Source: Dissophora ornata
Lineage: Eukaryota > Mortierellomycota > Mortierellomycetes > Mortierellales > Mortierellaceae
Assembly (NCBI GenBank): GCA_025201705.1
Contig: MU616734.1
Coordinates: 1,584-48,241 of the forward strand
Direction of reading: 5' to 3'
DNA length: 46,658 bases
Shown here: piece by piece, positions 23,217 to 34,568 of the stretch
Numbering within the stretch: the stretch's first letter is position 1
Layout: each line of letters opens with the position of its first letter
Position numbers and translations under genes: made by a program
Notes under the pieces: generated by a model
What the model was told of the DNA's origin: nothing
Seen by the model: only the letters and a program-made list of their open reading frames with translations
The model's database searches: none

Positions 23217-24130
23217 TTGTCTCGCTCCACCTTTCTATCACTCCAATTGCCAAGTCCTTTGACGTTACCAGACCTTATCCTGAGCTGGGGACAATTCCTG
23301 CGACAAAAGGACCTAACCGATGCCGTCAGGGTCTGCCAGCTGTGGAACCAGTCCTCGCCGCTCAACAGTCAATCTGACTATGCGATGCCTACTCCGGACG
23401 TTGTCCAGAAGAACGCAGCCTTTATTCGAAATATCGAGCTCGTAGAGGGATGTCATAACCTCGGCGATGTGTATGTCGCGAGAGAGGCTGCCCTGACGTA
23501 CTGTGCTCATGTTGAATCCCTAAAAGTGAGGGCGGCGGATGGATTTGACAGCGACATGGATGATTCGCAGGACTTGATGCCTTTCATCAGGAGGAACCTG
23601 AACATACACACGACCGACTTCGAAGAGTACGGATTAAACCTCTCTGACGAGTTCATGAAGACTCTGCTGAAATCCAATCGCCTGAAATAGTTATATTTTC
23701 ATTTCTAGCTAAATATTAGGGTCCAGCTCTGGCGCAGCTATTGATAGCCCACGCCTCGCACCTCGAAGTGTTCTCGCTTCGGGGTGATAGGGTTCAAAAT
23801 CAGGAGCAGTGGACCCAGAACATCGGAGATATCGTTTTCAGCAACACGCAAGGGCCTACATTGGACGCGGTGGAAGAATCGGGGGGTCGAGCACCAGCAG
23901 AGATTGATCAAGAAGACCTAGAATCTGACGTTCTTGGTATGGTGTATGAGGAAGGAGCCATTTCCGGAGAGAATGTTCCGTCAGTCGACTCTGCCTCGTT
24001 GTCGCAATGTGAAAGGGTTTTTTCTGGGAGCTGAAAAAACTGATTCAAGAGTTCCTGGTCCCCGAGCTGTCGCATCGATCTTACTCCCGCTAGGAACCTA
24101 CGCCGCTTGATAGTACTCTAGTCCATATCG
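23217..24130 (+). pseudogene. Decayed F-box/LRR-like gene
   Basis: The frame around 23240-23340 reads PLTLPDLILSWGQFLRQKDL followed by TDAVRVCQLWNQ, an F-box-like helix pattern common in large fungal F-box families. No in-frame ATG precedes it, so the 5' end seems lost. The frame stays open to a stop at 23688. After a possible intron ending near 23720 it continues as LAQLLIAHASHLEVFSLRGD, then stops at 24034. A frame change then gives WELKKLIQEFLVPEL with more stops. It could be a real multi-exon gene with an unseen first exon, but the accumulated stops favour a pseudogene. Confidence 0.45.
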
Positions 24131-24529
24131 TGGACTTCTCCGATGTCGCAACGAATTTCCACGCCACGGTGTGTAGATTATCCTTCCCTGTGGGCCTTTA
24201 GCCTTTGACAGTTTTATGGGTAGAATCCATACAGGCAATAGTTGTGATATTATCCATGACCGAAATAATTCAACATCCCAGTGCTCGTATGCATCGCTCA
24301 GAAATAGTCGTCTCCCTCCTTTCGACTTGATATCGTCGATCCACATCGCTATGCTCTGCACGACATCTCAACATCGTCTTTCTTTTACGATACAGACCAT
24401 ATCGAATATCGGAGTATTTGATGAACAACTCAAGAAGGGATTTCCCACCATGTTCTTCAAGCTGTTTCAAAATACAATGTACTAATCCCAATTGTCAGAT
24501 CAAGATGAAGAAAAACCCTTGTTGTATCT
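24131..24529. other. Gene-free stretch between F-box remnant and Myb-like fragment
   Basis: Stops occur in every frame at short spacing apart from small open frames without recognisable content. It may include the worn 3' part of the F-box-like gene. Confidence 0.3.
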
Positions 24530-24960
24530 GGCAAGCGCATAGCCATGCCGTCTACAGCCACTCGTCGCTAGGACGCAGTTTGTTCTTGATCGCCTTCCAA
24601 TTATGTCCCTCTCGAATCTGTCTTCTTGCTTGCTCAAACTCGTTTGCCCCAAGAGGACCTGCAGCCACTGCTTTCGGAAGATTGCTGTTGTTCCCAATGG
24701 TGCTCGACATCGACTTCGTCTTGCCCAACCAGTTTCCTCAGACGAATATAACTTTGCATCGTGCACCTGCAGAATAGCGCTCGAGGATAGTCTGGTGCTC
24801 CTCTTCCCAACGCCTGCATACGCGCTTAAGTGTCCAGTCGTAAGAACGGTGTGGACTTGGACCTTCTGCATGTTCGCCTTGCTCCTGGGCAGGAAAATAC
24901 ACCGATTGAAAGGCAATTCTCTCGCTACCCCAGACCGACCGATATTCTGCAGGTGAGCCT
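24530..24960 (-). pseudogene. Degenerate Myb/SANT-like fragment
   Basis: Reading the minus strand, one frame gives WTLKRVCRRWEEEHQTILER, and a later stretch in the same frame gives EFEQARRQIREGHNWKAIKN, then KLRPSDEWL and a stop. In between lie a stop and probable frame slips; the alternative frame there reads RLRKLVGQDEVDVEHHW. The spacing of Trp residues and basic helices recalls Myb/SANT DNA-binding repeats. It is broken by stops and has no credible start codon. Assignment is weak. Confidence 0.25.
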
Positions 24961-25030
24961 CGCTTGAAGGGGAGAGGTGAATTAGGATTACTTTACAAAG
25001 GTTGAGGTTCCACCGGCACCATGGCATCAT

Positions 25031-25634
25031 AACTGAGAGAGTAGTGAAGGACGTCCTTGAGTTAGAGGATTAGGGAGACATGGTTGTAGTGATGATCGAA
25101 TCGATATTGCCGAGCCTCGGGAAGGCGCGGCGTGGAAGTCCCCATGAAACGGATTCCATCTGCGCACCAAAAAGAAAAACTAATGCCTGCACAGTTTTGT
25201 GCATGCCGACAATATGGTGTTGAAGAACTTCAGGAAGAGTCATGAGACATGAAAAGACATGATTACAAGTGCTTTTTTTTTATTCATCCCCTGATATAAT
25301 ACGCGACCTGTAATTACACCAATAAGCTTTATTGCGCTGTGAGGAAGTATCAAGTTTGAGAGCTGCATCACTAATGTACTGTACTGTCATAGAAGGTGAC
25401 GTTTGGGTGAAGGATATGGTTGATGACGTTCCTGTGAGGGTTGTAATCGACCGGGAAATGGATATTCTTGAGAAACAGGGGGGGCATGGGAGAAAAAATA
25501 CCGTTGGCATCTTTTGCAAAAATACCTCTTTCAGCATGATGTTTTCTTTCTCTCCATCTCATTTTTTTTAGCACTCACCACCTCACTCGATTTCCCAGAT
25601 TCTTTTTACATACATAAGTCATCAAGAGCCAGCG
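25031..25634. other. Intergenic region upstream of the LRR gene
   Basis: No gene is supported. Bases 25540-25630 are pyrimidine-rich and probably form the leader of the LRR gene. Short poly-T runs occur near 25272. Confidence 0.35.
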
Positions 25635-27872
25635 ATGGAAGACACTCAATCATTCCGCTTGACTGGAGAGTCAGATATTGAAAAAATCCGTCTCGTCAAT
25701 ATCAATGGGCAGAATATCGTTTACTGGGACGAAATCCAAGATGTCTTTCCTGGGGTCAAATATGTCAATAACGGCGAGGTGACCGTCGCTAAGATGAGGG
25801 ATTCGGATGAAAACAGGTAAAGAAAGTATGCAGATATGGACTCACTACATAGTTGGATCGAGTCAAGAAGAACAGCCATGCTGAGGAGGTGCTTTATTAT
25901 ATTTCTACACTTTAGAATCAAGCCTCACCGCATCGAACATTGCCCGAATGTAGTACTGGAAGTTGTCTTGTCTTCAATGTCAACTCCAAATCCTAGATTC
26001 GAGGGCACAGTCCTTCACAAGCTGGATGGACTTCACGATCAAGGCGATATGACGCAGAGGATTGCCCAAGACGTTTGGGAGCTGTCTAAACAGATGAACG
26101 ATCGCTTGATTCTGATCCAGAGCAAGACAGAGGCCATATTAACACAGAACTATGAGCTGCTTGAATACACCATCCCAAGGCTGTTCATTGTTCTGCCTGA
26201 AAAGTCGACATCCTGGGACCCGCAGACCATGCTCCGCACCAAGTTCCGATTGCATTTCATCTGTGAGTGTGGCGAACATACCAAAGCATCCGGAAGCAAG
26301 ATGCCTCACCACCTTCACCTGGCCAACCATGAAGGATATGTCGTCAACAAACCCACAGAGTTTTTCAAGAAATACGGACCTTTCTTGACGTTGATGCTCG
26401 AGATGATTAAGGTCGGGACGAGTATCGCAGGTCATGTCGTCCCAGCGCTGGCGAGCTTGAAAGTGGTCGATATTCTCGATTCTGCCCAGTCTACCATCGA
26501 CTCGGTCACGTCCAAGGTTATCGAAGGAGTTGACTATTCTCTGAAATATCTGGAGGCGAGTCGTGCTCTAATTCAAAAGTCGGACGGTATTGACGTTGAT
26601 GGTAATACGAGGATGTCGCAGCAAGATCTCGATACCTACCTTGCTGGCGTCGAGGGATTGGAAGGAGTCGACCTGCGCCAACTAGGATCGTATCTATTAG
26701 CCAACAGTTCGGATAACTTGTTGGGCAATCTGTACCGCATGACAACTAAGGATGGCCACGTCAAATGGGTCTGCCGCCACCACTATCGAGCAGGCTATCA
26801 AGAAACACACACCCAGAAGCTGCGTGATGTAGTCAACCTGGCAGGAGGTGCATTTGATGAGCAACTTGGGAGTATCAAAGTAACCTTGTGGTCCAGTTTT
26901 GCTGCAACCGAGTTCTATGAAGCCATCAGGAAAGCGAAGGCTGGTGTTTACGACTTGGATATCACATTCGGCAGGGATTGCACCAGGTCTGATCTTGAAG
27001 CATTTGAGAAAGCACTCAAGATGTCGAGTGTATCAATTCTTCGACTTGATCTCGAAAGATTTCAAGCAAGCATCGCCAGCAAACTATTTTCAACATCCAC
27101 GCGATATGAAATTCTTGTTCGTATCATAGAGCATACGAATCTGAAAATGATTCATATTGTTCTCTCCGAGGATTTCGTAAAACCTTCTAGTTTACAACCC
27201 AAAATATCATCACACCTTCATAAGTTATCCATTGAGATGACACCTCGAGCTAGTGATTTTCAAGTGCTTGTAAAATCATCCAAGACCAACAACCCTTTGA
27301 CCATTTTAAACTTGCATGGTAACTCGATTGGATGAAGGAGCTCTGGCACTGTCGGAGGCACTCAAGACCAACAACCCTTTGACCAGTTTGCACTTGTCAA
27401 GAAACTCGATTGGGAAGGAAGGAGCTGTGGCACTGTCGGAGGCACTCAAGACCAACACCACTTTGACCATTGTCGTTGACAACGAACTCGATTGAGAAGG
27501 AAGGAGCTCTGGTGCTGTCGGAGTCACTCAAGACCAACACCACTTTGACAACTTTGTACTTGCAGAGCAACTCGATTGGGAAGGAAGGAGCTCTGGCACT
27601 GTCGGAGNNNNNNNNNNNNNNNNNNNNNNNNNNNNNNNNNNNNNNNNNNNNNNNNNNNNNNNNNNNNNNNNNNNNNNNNNNNNNNNNNNNNNNNNNNNNN
27701 NNNNNNNNNNNNNNNNNNNNNNNNNNNNNNNNNNNNNNNNNNNNNNNNNNNNNNNNNNNNNACCAACACCACTTTGACCACTTTGGACTTGAGGAACAAC
27801 TCAATTGGGAAGGAAGGAGCTCTGGCACTGACTAACGTGTCCAAGGCCAGTGGATGCAACATTGCGATATGA
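25635..27872 (+). CDS. Large LRR protein with uncharacterised N-terminal region; frame broken in the repeats
   Basis: Exon 1 is 25635-25816; exon 2 starts at 25916 and its first frame runs to a TGA at 27333. The N-terminal part (SFRLTGESDIEKIRLVNING, then QNIVYWDEIQDVFPGVKYV) is followed by PHRIEHCPNVVLEVVLSS, a predicted helical stretch, LLEYTIPRLFIVLPE, FRLHFICECGEHTKA, and VDLRQLGSYLLANSSDNLLG preceding VKWVCRHHYRAGYQE. I recall similar proteins as a large unnamed family in Mortierella-type fungi, but cannot search. From about 27290 an 84-base, 28-residue repeat (NSIGKEGALALSE with TNTTLTTLxL) forms an RNI-type LRR, ending at TGA 27870. Two apparent 2-base losses (near 27330 and 27470) break the frame, and 154 unknown bases lie inside. 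It is either a pseudogene or a mis-assembled repeat. I see no NACHT or kinase domain. Confidence 0.6.
27280..27835 (+). repeat. 84-bp tandem repeat encoding 28-residue LRR units
   Basis: At least five partly visible copies share the phrase AACTCGATTGGGAAGGAAGG followed by AGCTCTGGCACTGTCGGAG and CACTCAAGACCAACACCAC. Copies differ at few bases, so the array is young or homogenised. The gap at 27608-27761 falls inside it. Confidence 0.85.
27608..27761. other. Assembly gap (154 N)
   Basis: Unknown bases inside the LRR array. The true number of repeat units cannot be read from this window. Confidence 0.99.
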
Positions 27873-28259
27873 CAGCATAAACAGAACAGCAACCGTCAGC
27901 CAAGTAGAATCAGGAAATGAGACTGACATGATGAACAACACCATGGAGAATATCAAAACTTCATAGAAACACATTCAACCACACATTCATACACCTGATG
28001 GCGCCTCATAATCATCACCACCACCATCATCGTCATCGGTTCTCTCCAGCAGCGCGTCCTAATCATCGATCCCTACACAGTAAACACAGAATAAAAGAGA
28101 GTTTATTGCATGCCATTTTACATCATCATCGTCGTCTCGTCATTGGTTGCCAAGATTCTTTCCTGCACAAGGGCTGCCAGCATCATCCTTAGCCTTAGCC
28201 TTTGAGTTGACCCTACAAAGCTTGTAAACATCAACAACTGAGAACCTCCCACCACTGTT

Positions 28260-29090
28260 TCTTAGATCCAATCGTACTTGGGCACGTTCATCTTCTTCAG
28301 GGAATATATTCCTTTATTCAGCACCCAAGCTGCTCCTCTGGACAATTTGCGCAATCACAAAACACTATTCACGTTGACAGAAGCGGAATTATAGTCGTTC
28401 AATGCCTTTAAGAAACTGTTGGCCGCTACACCAATCCTGCGCTTCCCAACTTCAATCTACCGTTCTATGTGGCCACTGACGCGTCCAATGTAGGCGTGGG
28501 AACTGTGCTTTATTAACAAATCTGGGGCCAGAAGAAACAGAAATGGGTGAACAGATTCATTTCTTTTAACGGCGCGCTTATTGCAAGACCCCGAACGTTT
28601 ACTCTTCTATTCAAAAAGAGCTTCTTGGAATTGTTTTCGCGCTCAAAAAGGTCCATCCCAAGAAGCTAGACATTCTCGGTTATCAGGCGAACAGCTTGCC
28701 ATTGACCTGGCAGGAGCATTCCCACCATCCCAAAAAGATTCTAAGGGTCCAATATACGAGTTCTTGCTCGTTGTCGTTGATGTCTGCACACGCTTCGTCA
28801 TCCTAGAGTCCCTTGTATCCAAACACGCCGCGCATGTTGGGAAAATGCCGTTCGATATATGTCACCTCATTGGCTTTCCTCGCGTACTACAATCCGACGC
28901 CAAATTCGCCAACTCTATCGTGAAAGCCTTATTGACAGAAATGAGAACGAGTTCCAACTTTATTGCTTGCGCTGTCCTGGTTGCCCGACCTTCATGTCAA
29001 CAAAAGCGTCAACCCCGTCAACCACTGTGCCTGGAGAATGATGTTTTTTTTGCAACTTCGGCGTCTATGGTGAATGCATAATAGCTTCTA
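28260..29090 (+). mobile_element. Decayed Ty3/gypsy-type LTR retrotransposon pol fragment
   Basis: Three pieces of pol survive in order. Bases ~28265-28380 encode a YLGTFIFFREYIP-like phrase followed by AAPLDNLRNHK, the reverse-transcriptase thumb region. Bases ~28380-28510 encode FNAFKKLLAATPILRFPNFN then YVATDASNVGVGTVLY, the start of RNase H with its first catalytic Asp. Bases ~28690-28950 encode an integrase-core phrase (IDLAGAFPPS, VVVDVCTRFVILESL, GFPRVLQSDA). Stops and frame changes separate the pieces. Flanking LTRs are not visible, so it is an old relic rather than a mobile copy. Confidence 0.75.
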
Positions 29091-29158
29091 GAGACCTCCC
29101 CCACAGCACTTTCCTTCTCGCAAGAACGAGAACGCATACTCCTGTCTTATTGACGCAT

Positions 29159-29215
29159 TTACACCTCTACACCTGCCTCTACACCTGCCTCTACACCTGC
29201 CTCTACACCTCCACC
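29159..29215. repeat. 12-bp tandem repeat (CTCTACACCTGC)n
   Basis: About four to five copies of a 12-base unit directly after the retroelement relic, ending in diverged units. Confidence 0.8.
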
Positions 29216-31405
29216 CAGCAGGTCGTCAACCTTGAGCATGAATCTACTTCCTACGAGTCAACCAAGAGGCCTCCAATCGCACCACCACAACGGGCGGAAA
29301 GCGCAGTCGCCCTCGAAATAACCAGCCCTCCACAGAGCCCCCCACGGGACCCAGTACCCGCCCTCGGAAAATGCGCAAGACAAAGGCGCATGACAACGCA
29401 GTTGAGAATCGTTCTGCCATGGTGTCCATGGTACGCGTTTTTTTTAGAGGACGAGTTTGGCTTCATCCTCCTCATTCGCACTCCACCTGTTTGTCGCTGT
29501 TCATTCCCTCCTCGACCTTGTTCTCGCCAATGCCCTGCCCGCACCATTCACGCGTCCATGCGCGTCAATCGACCTTCTCATTGATTTTATTCTCTCTCTC
29601 TCTCTCTCATTGCCTGCCTCGTGTTCATTTGCAAATCCGATCTTCAAAGATGGTGCCGACATTGATGCTACTACTACTACTACTACTACTACTACTGAGC
29701 TGCTCGACATTATTCTGGACGAGCCATCCGAGCAGGACGCAAGCTGGGAATGATCTGAGGGATTCGGCTCGGAGACAGAACTCGAGTCCGCCACACTCAT
29801 CAACGCGAACTCATCAACGCGAACTCACCACCGCCAGCGGAGGTTCCGCCAAGAGCAAAAGACAAAGAAGCGAGAAAGGCTGCAAAAAGGTACGTCCGTG
29901 ACTTCATGAACAACGCTTCGGTCGATACGAGCGACAGCTCATGAATGCTATTAATATTATCTACGCCAAAGCTCTTGAAGACTGCAACATATTGGATTGG
30001 CTGGTGGCTCCACCCTGAACTTCTGACCATGTCGCTTGTTGAGGAGTAGGGGAGCGTAGAAGAACTCAATGCTCGATCGAAGGAGGATCGGGTTCGTGCG
30101 CGGCAACTCAAGTATGAGCATCAATCTCTTGCGGTACACAGCAAGAACCAATACAAGACGTAAGTGTACCTTGTATTCTAGATTATATCAAGCGCTACAC
30201 CTACAGCTAGGTACCTGGATGATATGGGTTGCAAAAAAATCGATGTTATCCCTGTTAGTGAAGTCTTCAACGCGACAAGGATTAACTGTCTGATGTTGCA
30301 GTATTACAATAGATGAACTAGTCTACCGATTGGAGATATCGTTGTATACTCCTACTAATGACAGTCGAATTTCTCAAAGCACGACGTTCTCAAACACTGC
30401 GATGATACGCTTAATTTGGTTCGCCTGATTCCTTCGTAAATCATTTTGGCATTGAGTTTCCATGGTTACTGTGACAATTTAAGGTTTACGTTCTGGTCTA
30501 CAGAATGATGAAGGATCTTCAGTGGCCTGCCAGGCACCACAATATTTGGCACCAACTATCGAAAGTGTGTGCAGTCCCGATAAGGGACAGCCACGCTGCG
30601 AGTGTTCCTGCGTTCGGGCTTTGGCCTGAAGCGCCGATTTCAGAGGTTATGAAGAGTATGGAGTGATAGGATAGACAGCAAGGATTGAGACTCAATACCT
30701 CCATCCTACAGTTTGCTATCCATATATGAAATCAGTGAGAGAGACTACTCTTTTAATGATCGCTAATGTCATGGCTACGTAGTGACAAGCAGAGTAATAT
30801 TACTAGTGTAATATGGACAAAGCTAAATGTGAAGGGGAGGGGGAAGAAGGAAAGAGAGAAAGAGACCGAGGATTTACTTTACTTGAAAGGCGATGCCGCT
30901 CGACACGTCAAACACTTCCTCAGCTAAAAAAAATGTTAATGATAAAATTTAGTAGACTTCTGGTGTGAGGGTGATCAAGGGTCAGCTGCTTCAGATCAAT
31001 CGCCTCGCATCGAGGTGAAGCACGAACCTCTTGCATTATTTCTTATTTCATCTCCCCACTCTTTCATTGGAATTGCGTGAAGTTGAAGGCAGCGACAATT
31101 GCCCTGTCCAGTAAGTAACAAATACTCGAGAGCCTACAAGAATCCCTGACATCCAATCTCTGATTTGTGCTGCGATATAATCCAAGGCGCGTGACGGAGC
31201 TGGAACTTTGGAGCAAGAGGTCACGAAGCTTAGTGTTGGCGTTGCAAACCGAGACGAATGACTTAGAAGCAAGCGTGGTTGCTGGCGGTCGCGCGCTATC
31301 CGGAAGAGTCAACATGGCGGATGCGTTCAAGACAGCCTGCAAGGGCTGCTTTGCTCGATCTTGCAACATGGATTGACACTCAAGAGGGGCCTTGAAAAGA
31401 GCGCC
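29216..31405. other. Two-kilobase stretch without a supported gene
   Basis: Only short open frames of skewed composition occur. A phrase RARSKEDRVRARQLKYEHQS-like near 30080 and one reading YLDDMGCKKIDVIPVSEV near 30210 look protein-like but stop quickly and match nothing I recognise. They may be remnants of retroelement or host genes. Bases 30830-30870 are purine-rich. Confidence 0.3.
29668..29697. repeat. (CTA)n trinucleotide microsatellite
   Basis: About ten CTA units. Open frames through it encode Leu or Thr runs that have no other support. Confidence 0.85.
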
Positions 31406-31746
31406 CTAGTCAAGTTATGAGAACTCATCTTCCGGCGTCCTTATCCTTCTCAGCTCTCCCGAATGCCGGTGGTATGTAAGGCCTTCTAAGACATCGCGTG
31501 CGAGTTAGACGTGTGGGGCAAGTAGTATTCAAAGGCGAATTACCGCGAAGCTTTCCACTTTCAAGTGAACGTCGAGCTTGCAACGCAGTATTTGGGCTCT
31601 GCTATATCGCAAGGAGCTTCCTAATCTGCGAACGATGCCTGTGCGCAGGTAAGGGGATCAAGACCTTTAAGTCGGCAGGCGACGAAGACACTGCCAGTCT
31701 CCGCCTGGTGTGTGATCGCAATGGCGAGCACTTCGTCTTTGCCTAG
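31406..31746 (+). pseudogene. Decayed member of the local F-box/Cys-pair family
   Basis: The frame at 31420-31530 reads RRPYPSQLSRMPVVCKAF, stop, DIACELDVWGK, stop. This matches the F-box core of the intact copy at 36784 (LYPSQLSRLSMVCKTFYDII). A later frame gives FLICERCLCAGK, equal to the first CxxC segment (FSICELCVRK) of the intact copy. The second Cys pair and the C-terminal motif are missing. It is clearly a relic. Confidence 0.7.
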
Positions 31747-31989
31747 CCTTTCTGTTGCGAGCAAATCTAACCCTTTAATTTTCGCTGCCAGATTGTAAAC
31801 TCACGATGTATGGAGGTGCCCTTTGTTCCTACACTCTTTGGCTTGTTCAAGTTCAAAATAAATCTCACAGACAACGCCTTGTCCTCCAATGATCACGGGG
31901 AGCTATGGCTTGGCATAAAAAAATCACATCATGCATTTTTTTTTGTTTCGTCTTTCGTCTCTCACGCGCACTCGACCCCGAATTCCAAT

Positions 31990-32946
31990 ATGGACGCCAT
32001 CATGGAGTCGAACATCCTTCCCACGCCCGAAACAGACTCTAAGGGCAATGAAAGCAAGACTGAAAATATGGCTGTCGGCGCCGAGACTATCGAAGATCCT
32101 GCCGAGGTCGATTCACTGCTTGAGGCACCCACCCTTCGTTTGACCAAGCACTCGTACACGCACTCCTCGCACCACTTTCTCTTTTGGAAAGTCCCATTCG
32201 ACGTATGGAGCTACATATTCCAATACTTCTACCCTTCACAGCTCGCCTGCTTGTCGATGGTCTGCAAGGGCTTCTACGAGATCGTGAGAGATTCAGGTCT
32301 CTGGCTCAAATGGTATACCAAGATTCACCCACGTTTCCCCTTGTACACGGCATTTCGTACAAGACCCCTGATTCCGAGTATGGATATCATTCAGCTCGTA
32401 ATGCACTATCTGATTGCAGAGAGCTCCATGATCTGTGAAGAATGTCTAACTCTGGATACAATGAGAATACCTCCTCGCGGACCAACAGTAATGACGCCGC
32501 TGCCAGTTCCAGCTTGGCATGCGCTGGCTTCTTCACACGACGACAACAACTGCCCTATTCGTCTCTGCTTGGAGTGCCGTCGAGCGGTCTATGACGCCCG
32601 TCCTGAACCGGTCCCGGCCGATATCGTTGACTTCTACATGGCCAAGGTGCTACTCCGAGAAAAATATCCCATTAGCAGGCCAATGATTAAATCAATCAAA
32701 GATCGATATCAGGCTGGGCCTTCGACTGTCTTGTATTCCGAAGAGGAAGCCTTAGCCATCCTGAGACGGACCTTTGGTGGCGATGTCGGCATCAGGGCAT
32801 GCTCGAGGTCGTTTGCAGCAATGAGGGAGACTTCCCTCAATCGAAAGTTCGATTATTCCAGAAAGTTAGAACGTTTTTTTGAAAAACCTCATGATGTCAG
32901 TCGGTGCAAGTCAATTTGCTGCCGAAAGTGTCCTTCTCGTTATTGA
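31990..32946 (+). CDS. F-box protein with two CxxC pairs and a C-terminal GGDVG motif
   Basis: Single-exon gene, 318 residues. After an acidic, Ser/Thr-rich N-terminus, an F-box occupies about residues 65-110 (VPFDVWSYIFQYFYPSQLAC, then MVCKGFYEIV), which should bind Skp1 and make this a substrate receptor of an SCF ubiquitin ligase. Next come two Cys pairs, ICEEC near residue 150 and LCLEC near residue 193, spaced like a zinc-binding site. PEPVPADIVDFYM follows, and finally TVLYSEEEALAILRRTFGGD with VGI. The same order occurs in the gene at 36784 and in two broken copies nearby. The tail adds four more Cys (KSICCRKC). An upstream in-frame Met exists at 31810, but 31990 better fits the CT/GT-rich leader. 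The substrate-binding role of the Cys-pair region is inference. Confidence 0.78.
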   Translation: MDAIMESNILPTPETDSKGNESKTENMAVGAETIEDPAEVDSLLEAPTLRLTKHSYTHSSHHFLFWKVPFDVWSYIFQYFYPSQLACLSMVCKGFYEIVRDSGLWLKWYTKIHPRFPLYTAFRTRPLIPSMDIIQLVMHYLIAESSMICEECLTLDTMRIPPRGPTVMTPLPVPAWHALASSHDDNNCPIRLCLECRRAVYDARPEPVPADIVDFYMAKVLLREKYPISRPMIKSIKDRYQAGPSTVLYSEEEALAILRRTFGGDVGIRACSRSFAAMRETSLNRKFDYSRKLERFFEKPHDVSRCKSICCRKCPSRY

Positions 32947-33290
32947 AAGACAACACAATAAAATTATGAACATGTTCGTTACTCCATCTCTGCACTAAAC
33001 CCCCGTTTGTCGACGCGATATTCTATAGTCTTTTCTCTTGCGTAGGCAGATTTTGACGCTTAATGGTAGATAATCATCCTCAGTTCATGGCGCAACAATC
33101 GCGACACTTGAAACGGAATCTTTGGGAGCATTTTGCGCTTGTTACTGTACGGCATGACATCATAACATGAAACCATGGCTGAAGCGACCTGTCTACCGGT
33201 TGGTAATGCTCATGTACTCTCTGATCGATGAGGTCTTTTCGAATGGAATGAAAGTGATTTATTCTCTTTCTACATGATTGTAAGGTTTGT
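32947..33290. other. Intergenic region, convergent gene ends
   Basis: Contains AATAAA at about 32958, serving the F-box gene. No other feature is seen. Confidence 0.4.
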
Positions 33291-33810
33291 TTAATCATAT
33301 CTCCTTAACAGAAAGGGTGTTGGCTTGCCGTCAATCAGCCCCGCCATATCGAGATTGGTCTGGATTAAGGAGGGAGGAGAACTGTCTACTGCTTTAGTTT
33401 TCCCGCACAACTCTACGTATGCCTGGCGATGCTTTCCCTTGTAGCGATAGGCGAGGGAAGACGAAGAGGAAGAAGCGGCAAAGGTGGCTCGGCACCCAGG
33501 TTGAAGACAGAGCAACCTGAAGACGCGGTGGCCCTTTTCCATGACGCGTTGAGACTTGAAGTAGCCCTCCCAGCGACCTAAAGTTTAGACGAAGACGTGC
33601 TGCTTGTCAGTATTCATTGAATGAACTTATCTGAAGTCGACCCATGGCAGGCATTTTACCTGGAATTTTGGGTGCGTTACTGGGATCGTAACTTGTTATC
33701 TGACTGATAGATGTACTTGAGCTGATGGATGACATTTCGCTTGCAACACCGAAAAATATAGACGAAGCGTCGGGGCATGGGTCTACGTCGACTATATCAC
33801 TACTGTCCAT
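33291..33810 (-). CDS. Small protein with BED-like zinc-finger pattern (uncertain)
   Basis: Two exons, 33660-33810 and 33291-33577, join in phase through a good GTAAAA...TAG intron to give 145 residues from MDSSDIVDVD. An upstream in-frame Met at 33921 would add 37. The N-terminal 50 residues are acidic and Ser-rich. The second exon reads RWEGYFKSQRVMEKGHRVFR, then LLCLQPGCRATFAAS and YRYKGKHRQAYVELC. The order Trp-x2-Tyr-Phe, Cys-x4-Cys, then a basic Lys-His fits a degenerate BED-type finger, usually found in transposases or in regulators derived from them. I recognise no closer family. Confidence 0.5.
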
Positions 33811-34568
33811 TGAGAAAAGAGAAGCCCAGTGAAATGTTGTCGAGGGATTGCCCTTCGAATGAAAAGGAAAAACTTTGGTTTTTGTGGGCGAAGGATAGCG
33901 TCGATGAAGAAGCGCCTCCATCGGTAGGAGTATTCATTGCGAGAAAAGTCAGTTGGATGTGAATGGGGGAAGACAGTGAAAGAGTGTCTCTGGGAAGTGA
34001 TCGTTAACTGTGACAGTTGACCGGCCAACTTTTATTAGCCGGCTAGAAACAGTTTAACTGTTTGAGTGGCAAGCACGATTCAACTTACGATCCTGGGTTA
34101 GGCTTCTTTCCGTCAATGTCGTCTATTTAATTCTATGCTGTGGTTGCAGATGACGGATAAAATTATAAAAAATAGATTGTGAATGGGGCTGCCAGAAGAT
34201 GGAGGTGGATGTGGCGGGCGAGTGGAGATACACATCGATAGCGGGATATACCTTTGCTATACTGGACTGGACTCGATTGACTATCTTGGTGGTGGGGGAC
34301 GGGTGCCTCCTACTCTTCTGCGGTGACATAATGACATTAGAAAGAAAGATGTATAGGACGGCGTGGGGATGGAGCGCAAAAGGAGGCACGCACGCGGTGT
34401 AGCAGAATGCTCGTGGACATGCAGGGGGTGTCGATGCTTGCAAAGATATATTGCATTTAACAGAGGCGCGGTGGCTCAGTGGCGTGACAAGAGAAGCACA
34501 GCAGGAGATTGGAACGACAAGTGATAAACCAAGCACGGGCGGAGTAAAAAGAGAGAACGCACAGAGGG
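33811..34568. other. Divergent intergenic region
   Basis: Lies between the BED-like gene (minus) and the small membrane-protein gene (plus). A long Ser/Pro/Leu-rich open frame on the minus strand (34123-34875) comes from purine-rich plus-strand DNA and overlaps the better-supported plus-strand exons, so I do not accept it. Confidence 0.35.

Noticed and set aside
25635..27872. Reading the LRR gene as a NACHT/NB-ARC immune receptor or a Crinkler effector
   Set aside because: No Walker A/B motif or LxLFLAK-type N-terminus is visible; only the LRR part resembles such receptors.
27397..27892. Open frames spanning the N run on both strands
   Set aside because: They only exist because unknown bases carry no stops.
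27998..28192. His-rich open frame
   Set aside because: CAT/CAC repeat translation with no other support.
29371..29901. 176-residue open frame through the CTA microsatellite
   Set aside because: Ser/Leu runs from simple repeats; no start context or domain.
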